A stretch of DNA of 24,692 bases from Clostridiales bacterium UBA8960 (GTDB lineage Bacteria; Bacillota; Clostridia; Peptostreptococcales; Acidaminobacteraceae): assembly GCA_003482695.1 (NCBI GenBank), contig DMYC01000106.1:1-24692 (forward strand), given 5' to 3'. Positions 1 to 8,749 of this stretch are shown piece after piece (position 1 is the first letter of the stretch; each line of letters begins with the position of its first letter). Position numbers and translations under genes: made by a program. The notes beneath the pieces are model-generated. The model was not told the origin of the DNA, ran no database searches, and was given only the letters and a program-made list of their open reading frames with translations.

Positions 1-180
1 ATCAAAGCGATACACATCGCGATTTTGCCTTTTCTAGGGCAAATGACCATGGGGCTTATACTAGACGCCTTTTTATTTGATACGTTCAACCTAAAAATAG
101 TAATTGGACTGATCATCGTACTCATTGGACTCAAAGTACAAACCGATATACCCACCCAAAATGGAAAAGTCTCAAAATGA
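1..180 (+). CDS. C-terminal end of a probable DMT-type transporter (YdcZ/DUF606-like)
   Basis: The open frame enters from the left edge and ends at a TGA at 178-180, giving the last 59 residues of a membrane protein. Two hydrophobic segments are visible. The first follows a Gly-Gln-Met motif (GQMTMGLILDAF), and the second (KIVIGLIIVLIGLKV) runs close to the C-terminus. This GQ...LLID-F...LLxxG layout resembles the last two helices of YdcZ/DUF606 proteins in the drug/metabolite transporter superfamily, which are small inner-membrane permeases of mostly unknown substrate. It is the only accepted plus-strand gene. Its stop codon lies inside the 5' arm of the terminator hairpin, so translation ends within the terminator. 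The family call rests on a short fragment and is tentative; that it is the end of a membrane protein is well supported. Confidence 0.6.
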   Translation: MKAIHIAILPFLGQMTMGLILDAFLFDTFNLKIVIGLIIVLIGLKVQTDIPTQNGKVSK

Positions 181-209
181 CCAATCATCAGTCATTTTGA
201 GACTTTTTT
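165..209 (+). terminator. Rho-independent terminator between convergent genes
   Basis: A 16-bp perfect inverted repeat (165-180 with 192-207, arm AAAAGTCTCAAAATGA) encloses an 11-nt loop and continues into a run of T on the plus strand. It ends the transporter fragment. On the minus strand it lies directly after the aldo/keto reductase stop codon (209-211). The A-rich 5' side gives a weaker U-run there, so it probably works in both directions. Confidence 0.85.
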
Positions 210-1219
210 CAACTAAATGTGTTTACGACGTTGAAAAGCATTTCTCGGATCGACAAATTGTACGGACATTTCGTCTCACAGATGCCACATCTCGTGCAGT
301 GCGATGCATTCACCAATTGACCATCATATCTGAGTTTTGACCACTCCGATAGGTTGTATCGCGTCATATAGCCTTCTAGCAAGAATTGTGTTGGTATGTC
401 GATGCCTTCTGGACACGGCAGACAGTAACCGCAACGCCTGCAAAAATGATCACCCAATGACTTCACAATTTCGTCCATCTCCATTAACTCGAGTTCAGAA
501 AATAAGAAGGGCTGTTTCAAAACAGAAGCGTTGTCACATACCTGCTGAACTTGATCCATTCCTGGAATTGCAACCGTGACATGGGGATTTTGCATGATAA
601 ATTTGAGGCTTAATATGCCATTTGAAATTGCGCCACCAGCGATCGGCTTCATAACGATTACGCCAACACCTCTTTTATGAGCCATCTCGAACAGCGGCTC
701 ACCTTGACGTTCCACTAAATTATAAGGAAACTGGAGCGTCTCAAAAGGCATATCCATGATCACTTCTTTGACGAGATCTGCGCTATGCGCCGTCATGCCG
801 ATATGACCAATCTTGCCTGCTACTTTTGCTTCATAAAGCGCTTTATAGGCGCCGTTCTCAGACATGATTAACGCATATTGTTCCATGTCTTTTACCAAAT
901 GGCACTGATATAAATCAATATAGTTGGTCTGTAGCAATCGAAGGCTTGTCTCAATATCGGCCTTCATCGAATCATAGTCTCGTGCCATTGATTTCGTCGC
1001 CAGCACGAAATGAGAGCGTTTTCCACCTTCAAGTGCTTTCCCGATCATCTCTTCACTTGTCGTATAACCCCTTGCCGTATCGATAAAATTAATGCCTTCG
1101 ACGATCATTTGGTCAATTATGGCATTAACCGTTTGCTGTTCAAGCCTTTGAATCGGTATCCCGCCAAAACCTATCGGAACAACCTTAAGTCCTGTTAAAC
1201 CAAGCTCTTTGGTAATCAT
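209..1219 (-). CDS. Aldo/keto reductase with C-terminal 2x[4Fe-4S] ferredoxin-like domain
   Basis: This is a 336-residue (beta/alpha)8 aldo/keto reductase. The catalytic tetrad is visible as D47 (FIDTAR), Y52, K76 (ATKS) and H107 (YQCH). The C-terminal 80 residues carry two cysteine clusters, C260/C263/C266/C269 and C308/C311/C314/C318 followed by Pro, the pattern of a ferredoxin-type domain binding two [4Fe-4S] clusters. This architecture is common in anaerobes; substrates are generally unknown, and the clusters suggest coupling of ferredoxin electrons to carbonyl or nicotinamide chemistry. The ATG at 1219 has an AGGAGG site five bases upstream. The gene begins 17 nt after the pyruvate kinase stop, so it is very probably the last gene of the dnaE-pfkA-pyk transcript. 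Family confidence is high; the physiological role is unknown. Confidence 0.9.
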   Translation of the reverse strand: MITKELGLTGLKVVPIGFGGIPIQRLEQQTVNAIIDQMIVEGINFIDTARGYTTSEEMIGKALEGGKRSHFVLATKSMARDYDSMKADIETSLRLLQTNYIDLYQCHLVKDMEQYALIMSENGAYKALYEAKVAGKIGHIGMTAHSADLVKEVIMDMPFETLQFPYNLVERQGEPLFEMAHKRGVGVIVMKPIAGGAISNGILSLKFIMQNPHVTVAIPGMDQVQQVCDNASVLKQPFLFSELELMEMDEIVKSLGDHFCRRCGYCLPCPEGIDIPTQFLLEGYMTRYNLSEWSKLRYDGQLVNASHCTRCGICETKCPYNLSIREMLFNVVNTFS

Positions 1220-1236
1220 GTGGCCTCCTGCTAAGA

Positions 1237-2997
1237 TTAAAGAACGCGTACTTTACCTGCGTAAACAATGCCTTTCGCTGAATCGAGCGTAATATCCGCA
1301 CCATCTTTAAGAAGTTCAGTTGCATTTTGCGCGCCAACAACACATGGCTTTTTCAAACTCAATGCGACGATTGCGCCATGAGACGTATAGCCGCCTTCTT
1401 CAACGATTAAACCTGACGCTTTTTCGATGAAAGGCATCAAATCTTTATCTGTGGATGTTGATACCAATATATCCCCAGGGACAAATTTACCTTCAAGTTC
1501 TTCTGGTGTGCTACCGACACAAGCTTTGCCTCTTACTAAGTCTTTTACAAGACCCGTTCCTTTGATCATGACTTCGCCAACCAGATGTACTTTCATGATA
1601 TTGGTCGCACCAGATACACCTACAGGCACACCTGCCGTGATGACCACTAGATCGCCATCGCGAATCAACCCTTGTGCTTTTGCTTTTTCTACAGACATGT
1701 CAAATATTCTATCAGTGGAAGACGCTTCACCGATCACAAGTGGAAACACACCCCAAACAAGGCTTAGTCTTCTGCAAGACGCATCGCTTACAGTACATGC
1801 GATAACGGGTGCTTTTGGTCTTAATTTTGACACGCGCTTCGCAGTAAAACCTGATGACGTTGCGGTGATGATTGCTGTTGCATCAAGTTCAAGTGCCGTA
1901 TTAGCAGTCGCATGACTCACAGCTGAAGTGACCCCTTTTTCATTAGATAATGCAATTCTCTTCTCGAGCAATTCTTTATAGTTAAGCGCCTGTTCTGCAG
2001 CATGTGCAATTTTGGCCATCATTTTGACGGACTCAAGCGGGTATTTACCTGCAGCTGTTTCTCCAGAAAGCATCACGGCATCCGTTCCGTCATAGATGGC
2101 ATTTGCGACATCCGTTGCTTCTGCTCTGGTCGGTCTAGGATTTCTCATCATAGAATCCAACATTTGTGTCGCGGTGATGACCGGTTTGCCATCTCTGTTA
2201 CAGAGTTCAATCATCCTCTTTTGAACGATAGGTACGAACTCAGTTGGAATTTCAACACCTAAATCGCCTCTAGCAACCATCAAGCCATCAGAAACCTCTA
2301 AAATTTCCTCTAAATTATCTACGCCTTCCTGATTTTCAATCTTCGATATGATGTGAATTTCGTGTGAGAAATTTTCTTCTAGAACTTTTCTTATTTCAAG
2401 AACATCGCTTGCTTTTCTTATGAATGAAGCCGCGATAAAATCAATATCATTTTTAATGCCGAAAACGATATCATCAATATCTTTTTGTGTAATGGCTGGC
2501 AAATTGATTTTTACACCTGGAACATTCACACCTTTATTGTTTTTGACATCGCCACCGTTAAGCACGCGTGTTTTGATTTCAACATCAGTTGATTCAATAA
2601 CTTCCAGTTCTATTAAACCATCGTCGATGAGTATTTTATCGCCTTTTACAACGTCTTTTGGAAGACCTACATATGAAATCTGACACTTGTTTTGATCCCC
2701 TAAAAAGTCTTCCACCGTTAAAGTGAATTCTTGACCTTCAACAAGCGTGTAGACTGCTTCTTTAAATTTCCCCGTTCTGATTTCAGGCCCTTTTGTATCG
2801 AGTAATATAGCGACAGGCGTGTTCATTTCTTCTCTAACTTCTTTAATCATATTGATTCTTGCGAGGTGTTCTTCATGGCTACCATGTGAAAAATTGAGTC
2901 TAGCAACGTTCAAACCATTTTTTACTAACTCTTTAAACACTTCTTTTTGCTCGCTCGCAGGACCTATTGTACACACGATTTTCGTTTTTCTTAACAT
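1237..2997 (-). CDS. pyk: Pyruvate kinase with C-terminal PEP-utiliser-type mobile domain
   Basis: Pyruvate kinase (EC 2.7.1.40) transfers phosphate from phosphoenolpyruvate to ADP in the last step of glycolysis in the cytoplasm. The 586-residue protein shows R33 in the LNFSHG motif, the catalytic lysine K219 in IISKIEN, the metal-binding VARGDLG motif with D245, and the MLDSM...PTRAE signature. Residues about 478-586 form the extra domain of the Bacillus-type enzyme, homologous to the phosphohistidine domain of PEP-utilising enzymes, with the GGYTSHGA motif (H540). Bacillus enzymes carry the same extension, and it is not essential for catalysis. The ATG at 2997 follows an AGGAGGAAG site. The gene lies 27 nt after pfkA, giving coupled expression of two regulated steps of glycolysis. 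Confidence 0.97.
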   Translation of the reverse strand: MLRKTKIVCTIGPASEQKEVFKELVKNGLNVARLNFSHGSHEEHLARINMIKEVREEMNTPVAILLDTKGPEIRTGKFKEAVYTLVEGQEFTLTVEDFLGDQNKCQISYVGLPKDVVKGDKILIDDGLIELEVIESTDVEIKTRVLNGGDVKNNKGVNVPGVKINLPAITQKDIDDIVFGIKNDIDFIAASFIRKASDVLEIRKVLEENFSHEIHIISKIENQEGVDNLEEILEVSDGLMVARGDLGVEIPTEFVPIVQKRMIELCNRDGKPVITATQMLDSMMRNPRPTRAEATDVANAIYDGTDAVMLSGETAAGKYPLESVKMMAKIAHAAEQALNYKELLEKRIALSNEKGVTSAVSHATANTALELDATAIITATSSGFTAKRVSKLRPKAPVIACTVSDASCRRLSLVWGVFPLVIGEASSTDRIFDMSVEKAKAQGLIRDGDLVVITAGVPVGVSGATNIMKVHLVGEVMIKGTGLVKDLVRGKACVGSTPEELEGKFVPGDILVSTSTDKDLMPFIEKASGLIVEEGGYTSHGAIVALSLKKPCVVGAQNATELLKDGADITLDSAKGIVYAGKVRVL

Positions 2998-3024
2998 TTT
3001 CTTCCTCCTAGGTAAATTGCATAG

Positions 3025-3984
3025 TTATATTGCTAATATTCTAGCCAACTCATAAATGCGTTTATCATAGTCTTTCTTCATGGAAAGCGCATCTTTAAAT
3101 GGCATATCGATCATATCATTTCCTTTTATTCCTATTGCACGACCATATTTGCCTTGCATAAGCAAATCAACAGCATGTGCACCCATCCTAGACCCTAAAA
3201 TTCTGTCATTTGGCGTTGGCGTGCCCCCTCTTTGCAAGTATCCGATGACACTGACTTTAACATCTGAGCTCGTTTTCTGCTTAATGAGTTCGGCCAGTTC
3301 ATAAGGTTTTCCAACACCCTCGGCCAATAAAATAATACTGTGCAACTTGCCGCGTTTTTTGCCTCTAATGATCGTTCTGCATAATTCGTCCACATCTGTA
3401 GAAATTTCAGGAATAATGACGGCTTCCGCACCGCCTGCAAGTCCGCCGTACAAAGCAATATCGCCACAATCTCTTCCCATGACTTCTATGACATTCACTG
3501 TGCCGTGGGAAGAAGATGTATCTCTGATGTTGCCTATTGCATTTACGACGGTCGTAAGGGCTGTATCAAACCCCAGAGTATAGTCTGTATAAGCTAAGTC
3601 ATTATCAATCGTTCCAGGGATGCCGACTGTGGGAAATCCTGCTTCAGACAGTCTCCTTGCCCCATTAAATGAACCATCACCACCGATAACGACGAGACTG
3701 TCCACTTTAAACATCTTTATCATTTGAAGGCCTTTATTGAAGCCTTCATCACTTGCAAAATCTGGACATCTGGCGGTTCTTAACATCGTTCCACCGCGAT
3801 GGATGATATCCCCAACTGAAGAGATTTTCAATTCTTCAATATCGCCTTCGATCAAACCTTGATAGCCCCTATATGTGCCCGCCACTTCAAAGCCATGATA
3901 GATCCCAGTTCTCACAACTGCGCGAATGGCAGCATTCATGCCGGGTGCATCGCCTCCACTCGTTAATACGCCTATTTTCTTCAA
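3025..3984 (-). CDS. pfkA: ATP-dependent 6-phosphofructokinase, likely TTG start
   Basis: Phosphofructokinase (EC 2.7.1.11) phosphorylates fructose 6-phosphate, the committed step of glycolysis. Motifs are GGDAPGMN (10-17), GGDGS (101-105), PGTIDND with catalytic D127 and D129, MGRDCGD, and GYLQRGGTPTPNDR. I chose a TTG start at 3984 over the GTG at 3993. The Shine-Dalgarno stretch AAGGGAGTG would overlap the GTG but is correctly spaced before the TTG. The TTG also gives MKKIGVLTSGG, the family length of 319 residues, and puts the catalytic Asp exactly at 127. The SD lies at the very end of or just after dnaE, whose stop is at 4004-4006, so translation is probably coupled. Pyk follows directly. 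Confidence 0.96.
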   Translation of the reverse strand: MKKIGVLTSGGDAPGMNAAIRAVVRTGIYHGFEVAGTYRGYQGLIEGDIEELKISSVGDIIHRGGTMLRTARCPDFASDEGFNKGLQMIKMFKVDSLVVIGGDGSFNGARRLSEAGFPTVGIPGTIDNDLAYTDYTLGFDTALTTVVNAIGNIRDTSSSHGTVNVIEVMGRDCGDIALYGGLAGGAEAVIIPEISTDVDELCRTIIRGKKRGKLHSIILLAEGVGKPYELAELIKQKTSSDVKVSVIGYLQRGGTPTPNDRILGSRMGAHAVDLLMQGKYGRAIGIKGNDMIDMPFKDALSMKKDYDKRIYELARILAI

Positions 3985-4003
3985 ATCAATCACTCCCTTA
4001 TTT

Positions 4004-7000
4004 CTAGCCTACCTTAACATTTCCTCGTCCTATAATGCCTTCGATTTTATCCACAAGCACATCGGTTACAACAACCTGACAATTGACTTTAAGCTTTTTT
4101 TGACTTGACTGAATGTAAAAAATCACATCTAGTTTTCGTCCCCTTTGTGTTGATTTGCTTTCAAAAATTTTTAAAAGCTTGTGTACGGTTTCCATTTGAT
4201 CTTTATCTTCGTTTTCAAATCGAATGTAGAGTTTGGAGGATTTGCTGATTTTAGAACTGACCAATTGTCCGTCCGTAAGTTCAGTTATCCGCTCAGCTAT
4301 GATTTTAGGCGCTTCATCTTCCTTTAACTGAAGTCGTCCGACGATTATGATCGCCTGATCTTTAATCAATATATTCTGACATTTTTCAAACGTTTTAGGA
4401 AATACGATGACTTCAACTTGATCATAGAGGTCTTCAACCGTCAAGAAAACCATTTTGCTATTGTTCTTTGTAATTTTATCGATTTTCCCGACAATCAAAC
4501 CACCTATGGTCATCTGCATGTTCTCCCTAAGGAAAGAATCGGATTCAAGTGCCATCTCCTTAAGTTCAGCTAAATTAATCGTCGTAAGAGATTCGATGAG
4601 CCCTTTGAATCGATCAAGCGGATGTCCGGTAAGATATATTCCAAGCATCTCTTTCTCGAATTGCAATAGCGTTTCAGCTCGAAGTTCAGGAATATTAGGC
4701 AGTTTATTCCCCATTTCCTCTGATGTTATCTCAGAGATTTCCATACTGAAAATAGAAAACTGACCTTCTGCACTCTTGCGATTAATCGCATGAACGCCAT
4801 CGATGGTCTTTTCATAAATTGCGAGCAACTGAGACCTATATTGCCCCATGTCATCAAACGCACCAGCCTTAATGAGGCTCTCCACTGCTTTCTTGTTCAG
4901 TTCAGTGGCTTGTACAGTTTCACAAAAATCGTAAAACCCTTTAAATCCATTATTGTTCCTCGCAGACACAATCGCTTCGATGATGCCTTTACCGACATTT
5001 TTAATCGCATTGAGTCCATACCTTATGGAACCGTTTTCAACTGAAAAGCCTACTTTACTTTTGTTGACGCTTGGAGGCAATATTGAGATGCCATTTTCTT
5101 TGCAATCCTGGATATACATTGCAAGTTTTGATTGGCTTCCCATGACACTTGTCATAAGCGCAGCCATGTACTCGACGCGATAGTGACACTTCAAATACGC
5201 CGTTTGATAAGCGATGATCGCGTAACCAGCCGCATGAGATTTGTTAAAGGCATACTTTGCAAAGTCGACCATGTCATCAAATATCGCACTGGCCGCTTCT
5301 TTAGAAACACCGTTTCTAACACATCCAGGAAGTTCAACATTTCCACTTGCGTCTAATTTGCCATTTATGAAATAGTCACGTTCTTTCTCCATGACATCCA
5401 TTTTTTTCTTACTCATCGCACGTCTAACGATGTCACTTCTACCATAACTATAGCCCGCCAACTCGCGGACGATCCTCATGACTTGCTCTTGATAAACTAG
5501 GCAACCATAAGTGATATTCAGAATGGGTATCAGTTTCTCATCCTTGTAGACGATTTTGCTTAAGTCGTACTTGTTTTGGATGTAAGTCGGTATCGAATCC
5601 ATCGGTCCCGGCCGGTATAAAGATATCCCAGCTATGATATCCTCAAACCCAGACGGCTTCAACTCTCTCATAAACCGCCTGAATCCTGTTGATTCAAGTT
5701 GGAACAGACCTAATGTATCTCCACGACCAATCATTTCATAAACCGCAGAATCATCTTGCGGGATATTTTCCAGAACTACTTTTTTATTTCGTCCCTCTTC
5801 AATTAATTGTAATGCATTTTTGAGAACTGTCAATGTCCTTAAGCCTAAAAAATCCATTTTTAATAAACCGAGTTCTTCAAGCAAGGACATATTGAACTGG
5901 GTTGAAATTCCGCCCTCTTGAACATATAAAGGCACATAAGTGTCTACGGGATTTTTTGATATGACGACACCCGCTGCATGTGTGGACGCATGCCTTGGCA
6001 CACCTTGCAATTTAATCGCAACATCCATTAAGGCTTTCGCTTCATCTGAATGGTTCACGAGTTCAACAAGCTTTGGATTCACCTTAAGGGCTTTTTCAAG
6101 TGTCATGCCCAGTTCCATTGGAATTTCTTTAGCGATCTTATCCACTTCAATATAGGGAATATCCATCACACGGCCAACGTCTCTTATCGCTGCACGCGCG
6201 GCCATTGTACCAAAAGTGATGATTTGAGCCACTCTGTCTTTGCCATATTTTGCGATGACATAGTCGATCACTTCTCCACGACGGTCATCTTCAAAATCTA
6301 TATCGATATCAGGCAGTGTCACGCGTTCTGGGTTTAAAAACCTTTCGAAAATCAAATCGTACTTAATTGGATCCACATCTGTAATATCAAGCACGAATGC
6401 GACTAAACTGCCACCACAACTGCCGCGGCCTGGCCCGACAAATATGCCGCTTGTCTTCGCATATCGTATAAAGTCCCAAACGATTAGAAAATAATCGTTA
6501 TACCCCATCCTATCGATGACATCAAGCTCGTAATTTAAGCGGTCTAAATGGAGGGACTCATCTTCATATTTTTTTCGCATGCCCTCCAAACAAAGTGTTC
6601 GCAAATACAATTTCGGATCGGACTGCTCAATATTATATTCAGGGAGATGTGTCCTAGAAAAATCAAAATCAAAATTGCACTTTTCTGCGATTTTGACCGT
6701 ATTGATGAGTGCGTCTTCCCTACCCTTGAACAGTTCGTGCATTTCGTCCGGTGATTTCAGATAAAATTCTTTGCTTGGAAATTTCATTCGATCCTTATCC
6801 CTAAGGACTTTACCGGTTTGGATACATAGCAGAATATCGTGAACAGGTTCATCTTCTCTTTCCAGATAATGGACATCATTGGTAGCCACCATCGGAATAC
6901 CCGTTTTTTTAGATAAATCGATCAACCTTCTATTGATTATTTTTTGCTCTGGCATGGCATGATCTTGAAGCTCTAGATAGAAGTCCCCATTTCCAAAAAT

Positions 7001-7495
7001 ATCATCCAGCATCAAGGCGACGTTTTCCGCTTCTGATAAGTTGCCTTCCAACAACAGTCTCTGAACATCGCCACCTATGCATGCACTTAACCCGATCAAA
7101 CCTTCGGCATGCTTTTTGAGCAAATCATAATCGATGCGCGGTTTATAATAGAAACCTTCCGTAAAACCAACAGAGACGAGCTTGATTAAATTTTGGTATC
7201 CGATCTCATTTTTAACGAGTAAAACCAAATGGCCCGCATTTTTGTCAATGTTTGCTTCCTTATCAAATCGGGTCCTGGGTGCAACATAGACTTCACAACC
7301 AATGATCGGCTTTACGCCACTTTTTTTTGCCGCTTTGTAAAAGTCGACCACGCCAAACATGACGCCATGATCTGTAATGGCGACAGCATCCATGCCAAGC
7401 TGTTTGACTCTTTCAAAAAGACGGTCAATTCTAGCAAATCCGTCAAGCAAACTGAATTCTGTATGCAAATGTAAGTGAACGAACGGTTTCATCAT
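4004..7495 (-). CDS. dnaE: DNA polymerase III subunit alpha
   Basis: DnaE is a replicative C-family DNA polymerase (EC 2.7.7.7). The 1163-residue protein has an N-terminal PHP domain (HLHLHTEFSLLDG at about 7-19, AITDHG at 39-44). It has the conserved GPGRGSCGGS loop at about 354-363 and the palm aspartates in LPDIDID (D396, D398). The C-terminal part carries a helix-hairpin-helix region and an OB fold (MTIGGLIVGKI onward), ending in a beta-rich tail. The length matches the DnaE1-type family. Bacillota usually also have PolC, which is not in this window, so whether DnaE is the main or the accessory polymerase cannot be judged. The ATG at 7495 has AGGAAG eight bases upstream; a second ATG follows immediately. 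It lies 19 nt after the lipoprotein gene and upstream of pfkA, a clostridial order. Confidence 0.97.
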   Translation of the reverse strand: MMKPFVHLHLHTEFSLLDGFARIDRLFERVKQLGMDAVAITDHGVMFGVVDFYKAAKKSGVKPIIGCEVYVAPRTRFDKEANIDKNAGHLVLLVKNEIGYQNLIKLVSVGFTEGFYYKPRIDYDLLKKHAEGLIGLSACIGGDVQRLLLEGNLSEAENVALMLDDIFGNGDFYLELQDHAMPEQKIINRRLIDLSKKTGIPMVATNDVHYLEREDEPVHDILLCIQTGKVLRDKDRMKFPSKEFYLKSPDEMHELFKGREDALINTVKIAEKCNFDFDFSRTHLPEYNIEQSDPKLYLRTLCLEGMRKKYEDESLHLDRLNYELDVIDRMGYNDYFLIVWDFIRYAKTSGIFVGPGRGSCGGSLVAFVLDITDVDPIKYDLIFERFLNPERVTLPDIDIDFEDDRRGEVIDYVIAKYGKDRVAQIITFGTMAARAAIRDVGRVMDIPYIEVDKIAKEIPMELGMTLEKALKVNPKLVELVNHSDEAKALMDVAIKLQGVPRHASTHAAGVVISKNPVDTYVPLYVQEGGISTQFNMSLLEELGLLKMDFLGLRTLTVLKNALQLIEEGRNKKVVLENIPQDDSAVYEMIGRGDTLGLFQLESTGFRRFMRELKPSGFEDIIAGISLYRPGPMDSIPTYIQNKYDLSKIVYKDEKLIPILNITYGCLVYQEQVMRIVRELAGYSYGRSDIVRRAMSKKKMDVMEKERDYFINGKLDASGNVELPGCVRNGVSKEAASAIFDDMVDFAKYAFNKSHAAGYAIIAYQTAYLKCHYRVEYMAALMTSVMGSQSKLAMYIQDCKENGISILPPSVNKSKVGFSVENGSIRYGLNAIKNVGKGIIEAIVSARNNNGFKGFYDFCETVQATELNKKAVESLIKAGAFDDMGQYRSQLLAIYEKTIDGVHAINRKSAEGQFSIFSMEISEITSEEMGNKLPNIPELRAETLLQFEKEMLGIYLTGHPLDRFKGLIESLTTINLAELKEMALESDSFLRENMQMTIGGLIVGKIDKITKNNSKMVFLTVEDLYDQVEVIVFPKTFEKCQNILIKDQAIIIVGRLQLKEDEAPKIIAERITELTDGQLVSSKISKSSKLYIRFENEDKDQMETVHKLLKIFESKSTQRGRKLDVIFYIQSSQKKLKVNCQVVVTDVLVDKIEGIIGRGNVKVG

Positions 7496-7514
7496 GGTTT
7501 ACGCTTCCTAATTT

Positions 7515-8747
7515 TTATTCATCTGTACTTGACAAGACATCTTTTTCCCATCTTTCAAGAACGACAGCTCTCATTTCAGGAGAAAATTGTGGCATCACAG
7601 CATTCATAAATGCGTTAAACCCTACAGTGGTCGAACGCAATCGCATCGCAGTGAACCCTTCAAGCGAAGTTGAAGGTACAACACCAGCGTCGTACACAGG
7701 CAAACTGCCCCACACTCTAGGATTGTATTTGCTGGCTTGCATAGCAGGTGACAAAAGCGCATCAAGCGCTACCATAGCTCCAGACTTGTTCGGTGAATTA
7801 AAGGCAATCGCTGCAATTTCGTCATAAGTCGCAACGCCAGTCGGGATGATAAACGTTGAAGCATTTTCAGGGTATTCATACTCCCTTAACTTATCTGTTA
7901 CATAATTATATTGCATCGACAAACTCATCATAAGTGCACCATTTATAAATAAATCGTCAAGCGCTCTAATCGTCTGAGGATACTTTGTGCCATTCTCGAA
8001 CAAATAAGGCTTAAGCTCGATCAAACGGTCAATTCCAGGTGTAATGGCTTCACCAAAGGCTACTCGGTCAAAGTTTTCCAGTAAGAAGTCTTCGAAATCG
8101 ATATATTCACTTAAAATGCTAAAAATAAACGCTTCGCCTTCCTTGGTCACTCTCGGATCTGGATAAGTGAATCGATTTTTATTTTGCTTGATGAGCTGAA
8201 TCAAGTCACTAAAATTGGTCGGTGTTTCGTAAAATACATCTTGATTATAAATAAAACTGAGTTGAGAACGCGAATATGGCACGCTGTACCCGTTTGTTTT
8301 GATACCTTCTCTTGATGTCATGTTCAAAGAACGCATATCCAAATTCTGTTTGACATTCGGCAGCTTATCGCTAAACGGCCCATACAACAACCCACGATTA
8401 TAAGCGTTCTTAAAGCCTTCATTTTCAATCAAAATGATATCAATATCGCCAAATGTAACCTCGCCAGCTTTATCTCCCACAAGTTTATCCATGGTTTTAA
8501 GAATCGATTGTTCGATGATGGTAACATCAATATCGTAATTGGCTTTCATATATTTTGAATAGTCACCTTTAAACCATTCACTGACTAATGGATTGGTGTG
8601 CTCAATCGCAATCGTAACCATGGACTTTTCAGCACTTTTGACGATTAGCTCCCAATTTTTCGCTTCGGGGTCATTGGAGCCTATGTTAAATGTACAACTC
8701 GTCAGTAGTAAAATCATAATGACACTTACAGCAACTAATCTCTTCAT
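7515..8747 (-). CDS. Extracellular solute-binding lipoprotein (orphan ABC-type binding protein)
   Basis: This 410-residue protein starts with MKRLVAVSVIMILLLTSC, a signal peptide ending in a lipobox (L15-T-S-C18), so it should be lipid-anchored on the outer face of the membrane. The rest resembles family 1 extracellular solute-binding proteins, with elements such as DIDIILIENEG, a YSVPYSRSQLSFIYN core and a WGSLPVYDAG segment near the C-terminus. The substrate cannot be told. I chose ATG 8747 because AGGAAGG lies six bases upstream; an in-frame TTG at 8753 has no usable spacing. The whiA stop codon lies only two bases upstream, indicating coupled translation. No permease or ATPase gene is next to it, which is unusual for this family; dnaE follows. 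It could be a sensor or scavenging partner of a transporter encoded elsewhere. Confidence 0.8.
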   Translation of the reverse strand: MKRLVAVSVIMILLLTSCTFNIGSNDPEAKNWELIVKSAEKSMVTIAIEHTNPLVSEWFKGDYSKYMKANYDIDVTIIEQSILKTMDKLVGDKAGEVTFGDIDIILIENEGFKNAYNRGLLYGPFSDKLPNVKQNLDMRSLNMTSREGIKTNGYSVPYSRSQLSFIYNQDVFYETPTNFSDLIQLIKQNKNRFTYPDPRVTKEGEAFIFSILSEYIDFEDFLLENFDRVAFGEAITPGIDRLIELKPYLFENGTKYPQTIRALDDLFINGALMMSLSMQYNYVTDKLREYEYPENASTFIIPTGVATYDEIAAIAFNSPNKSGAMVALDALLSPAMQASKYNPRVWGSLPVYDAGVVPSTSLEGFTAMRLRSTTVGFNAFMNAVMPQFSPEMRAVVLERWEKDVLSSTDE

Positions 8748-8749
8748 GG

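Noticed and set aside
1427..1915. 162-residue plus-strand reading frame
   Set aside because: It lies wholly antisense to pyruvate kinase, has no ribosome-binding site or domain features, and is explained by codon bias of the opposite strand.
3195..3467. 90-residue minus-strand frame overlapping pfkA
   Set aside because: It overlaps a well-conserved pfkA sequence in another frame with no start signals of its own.
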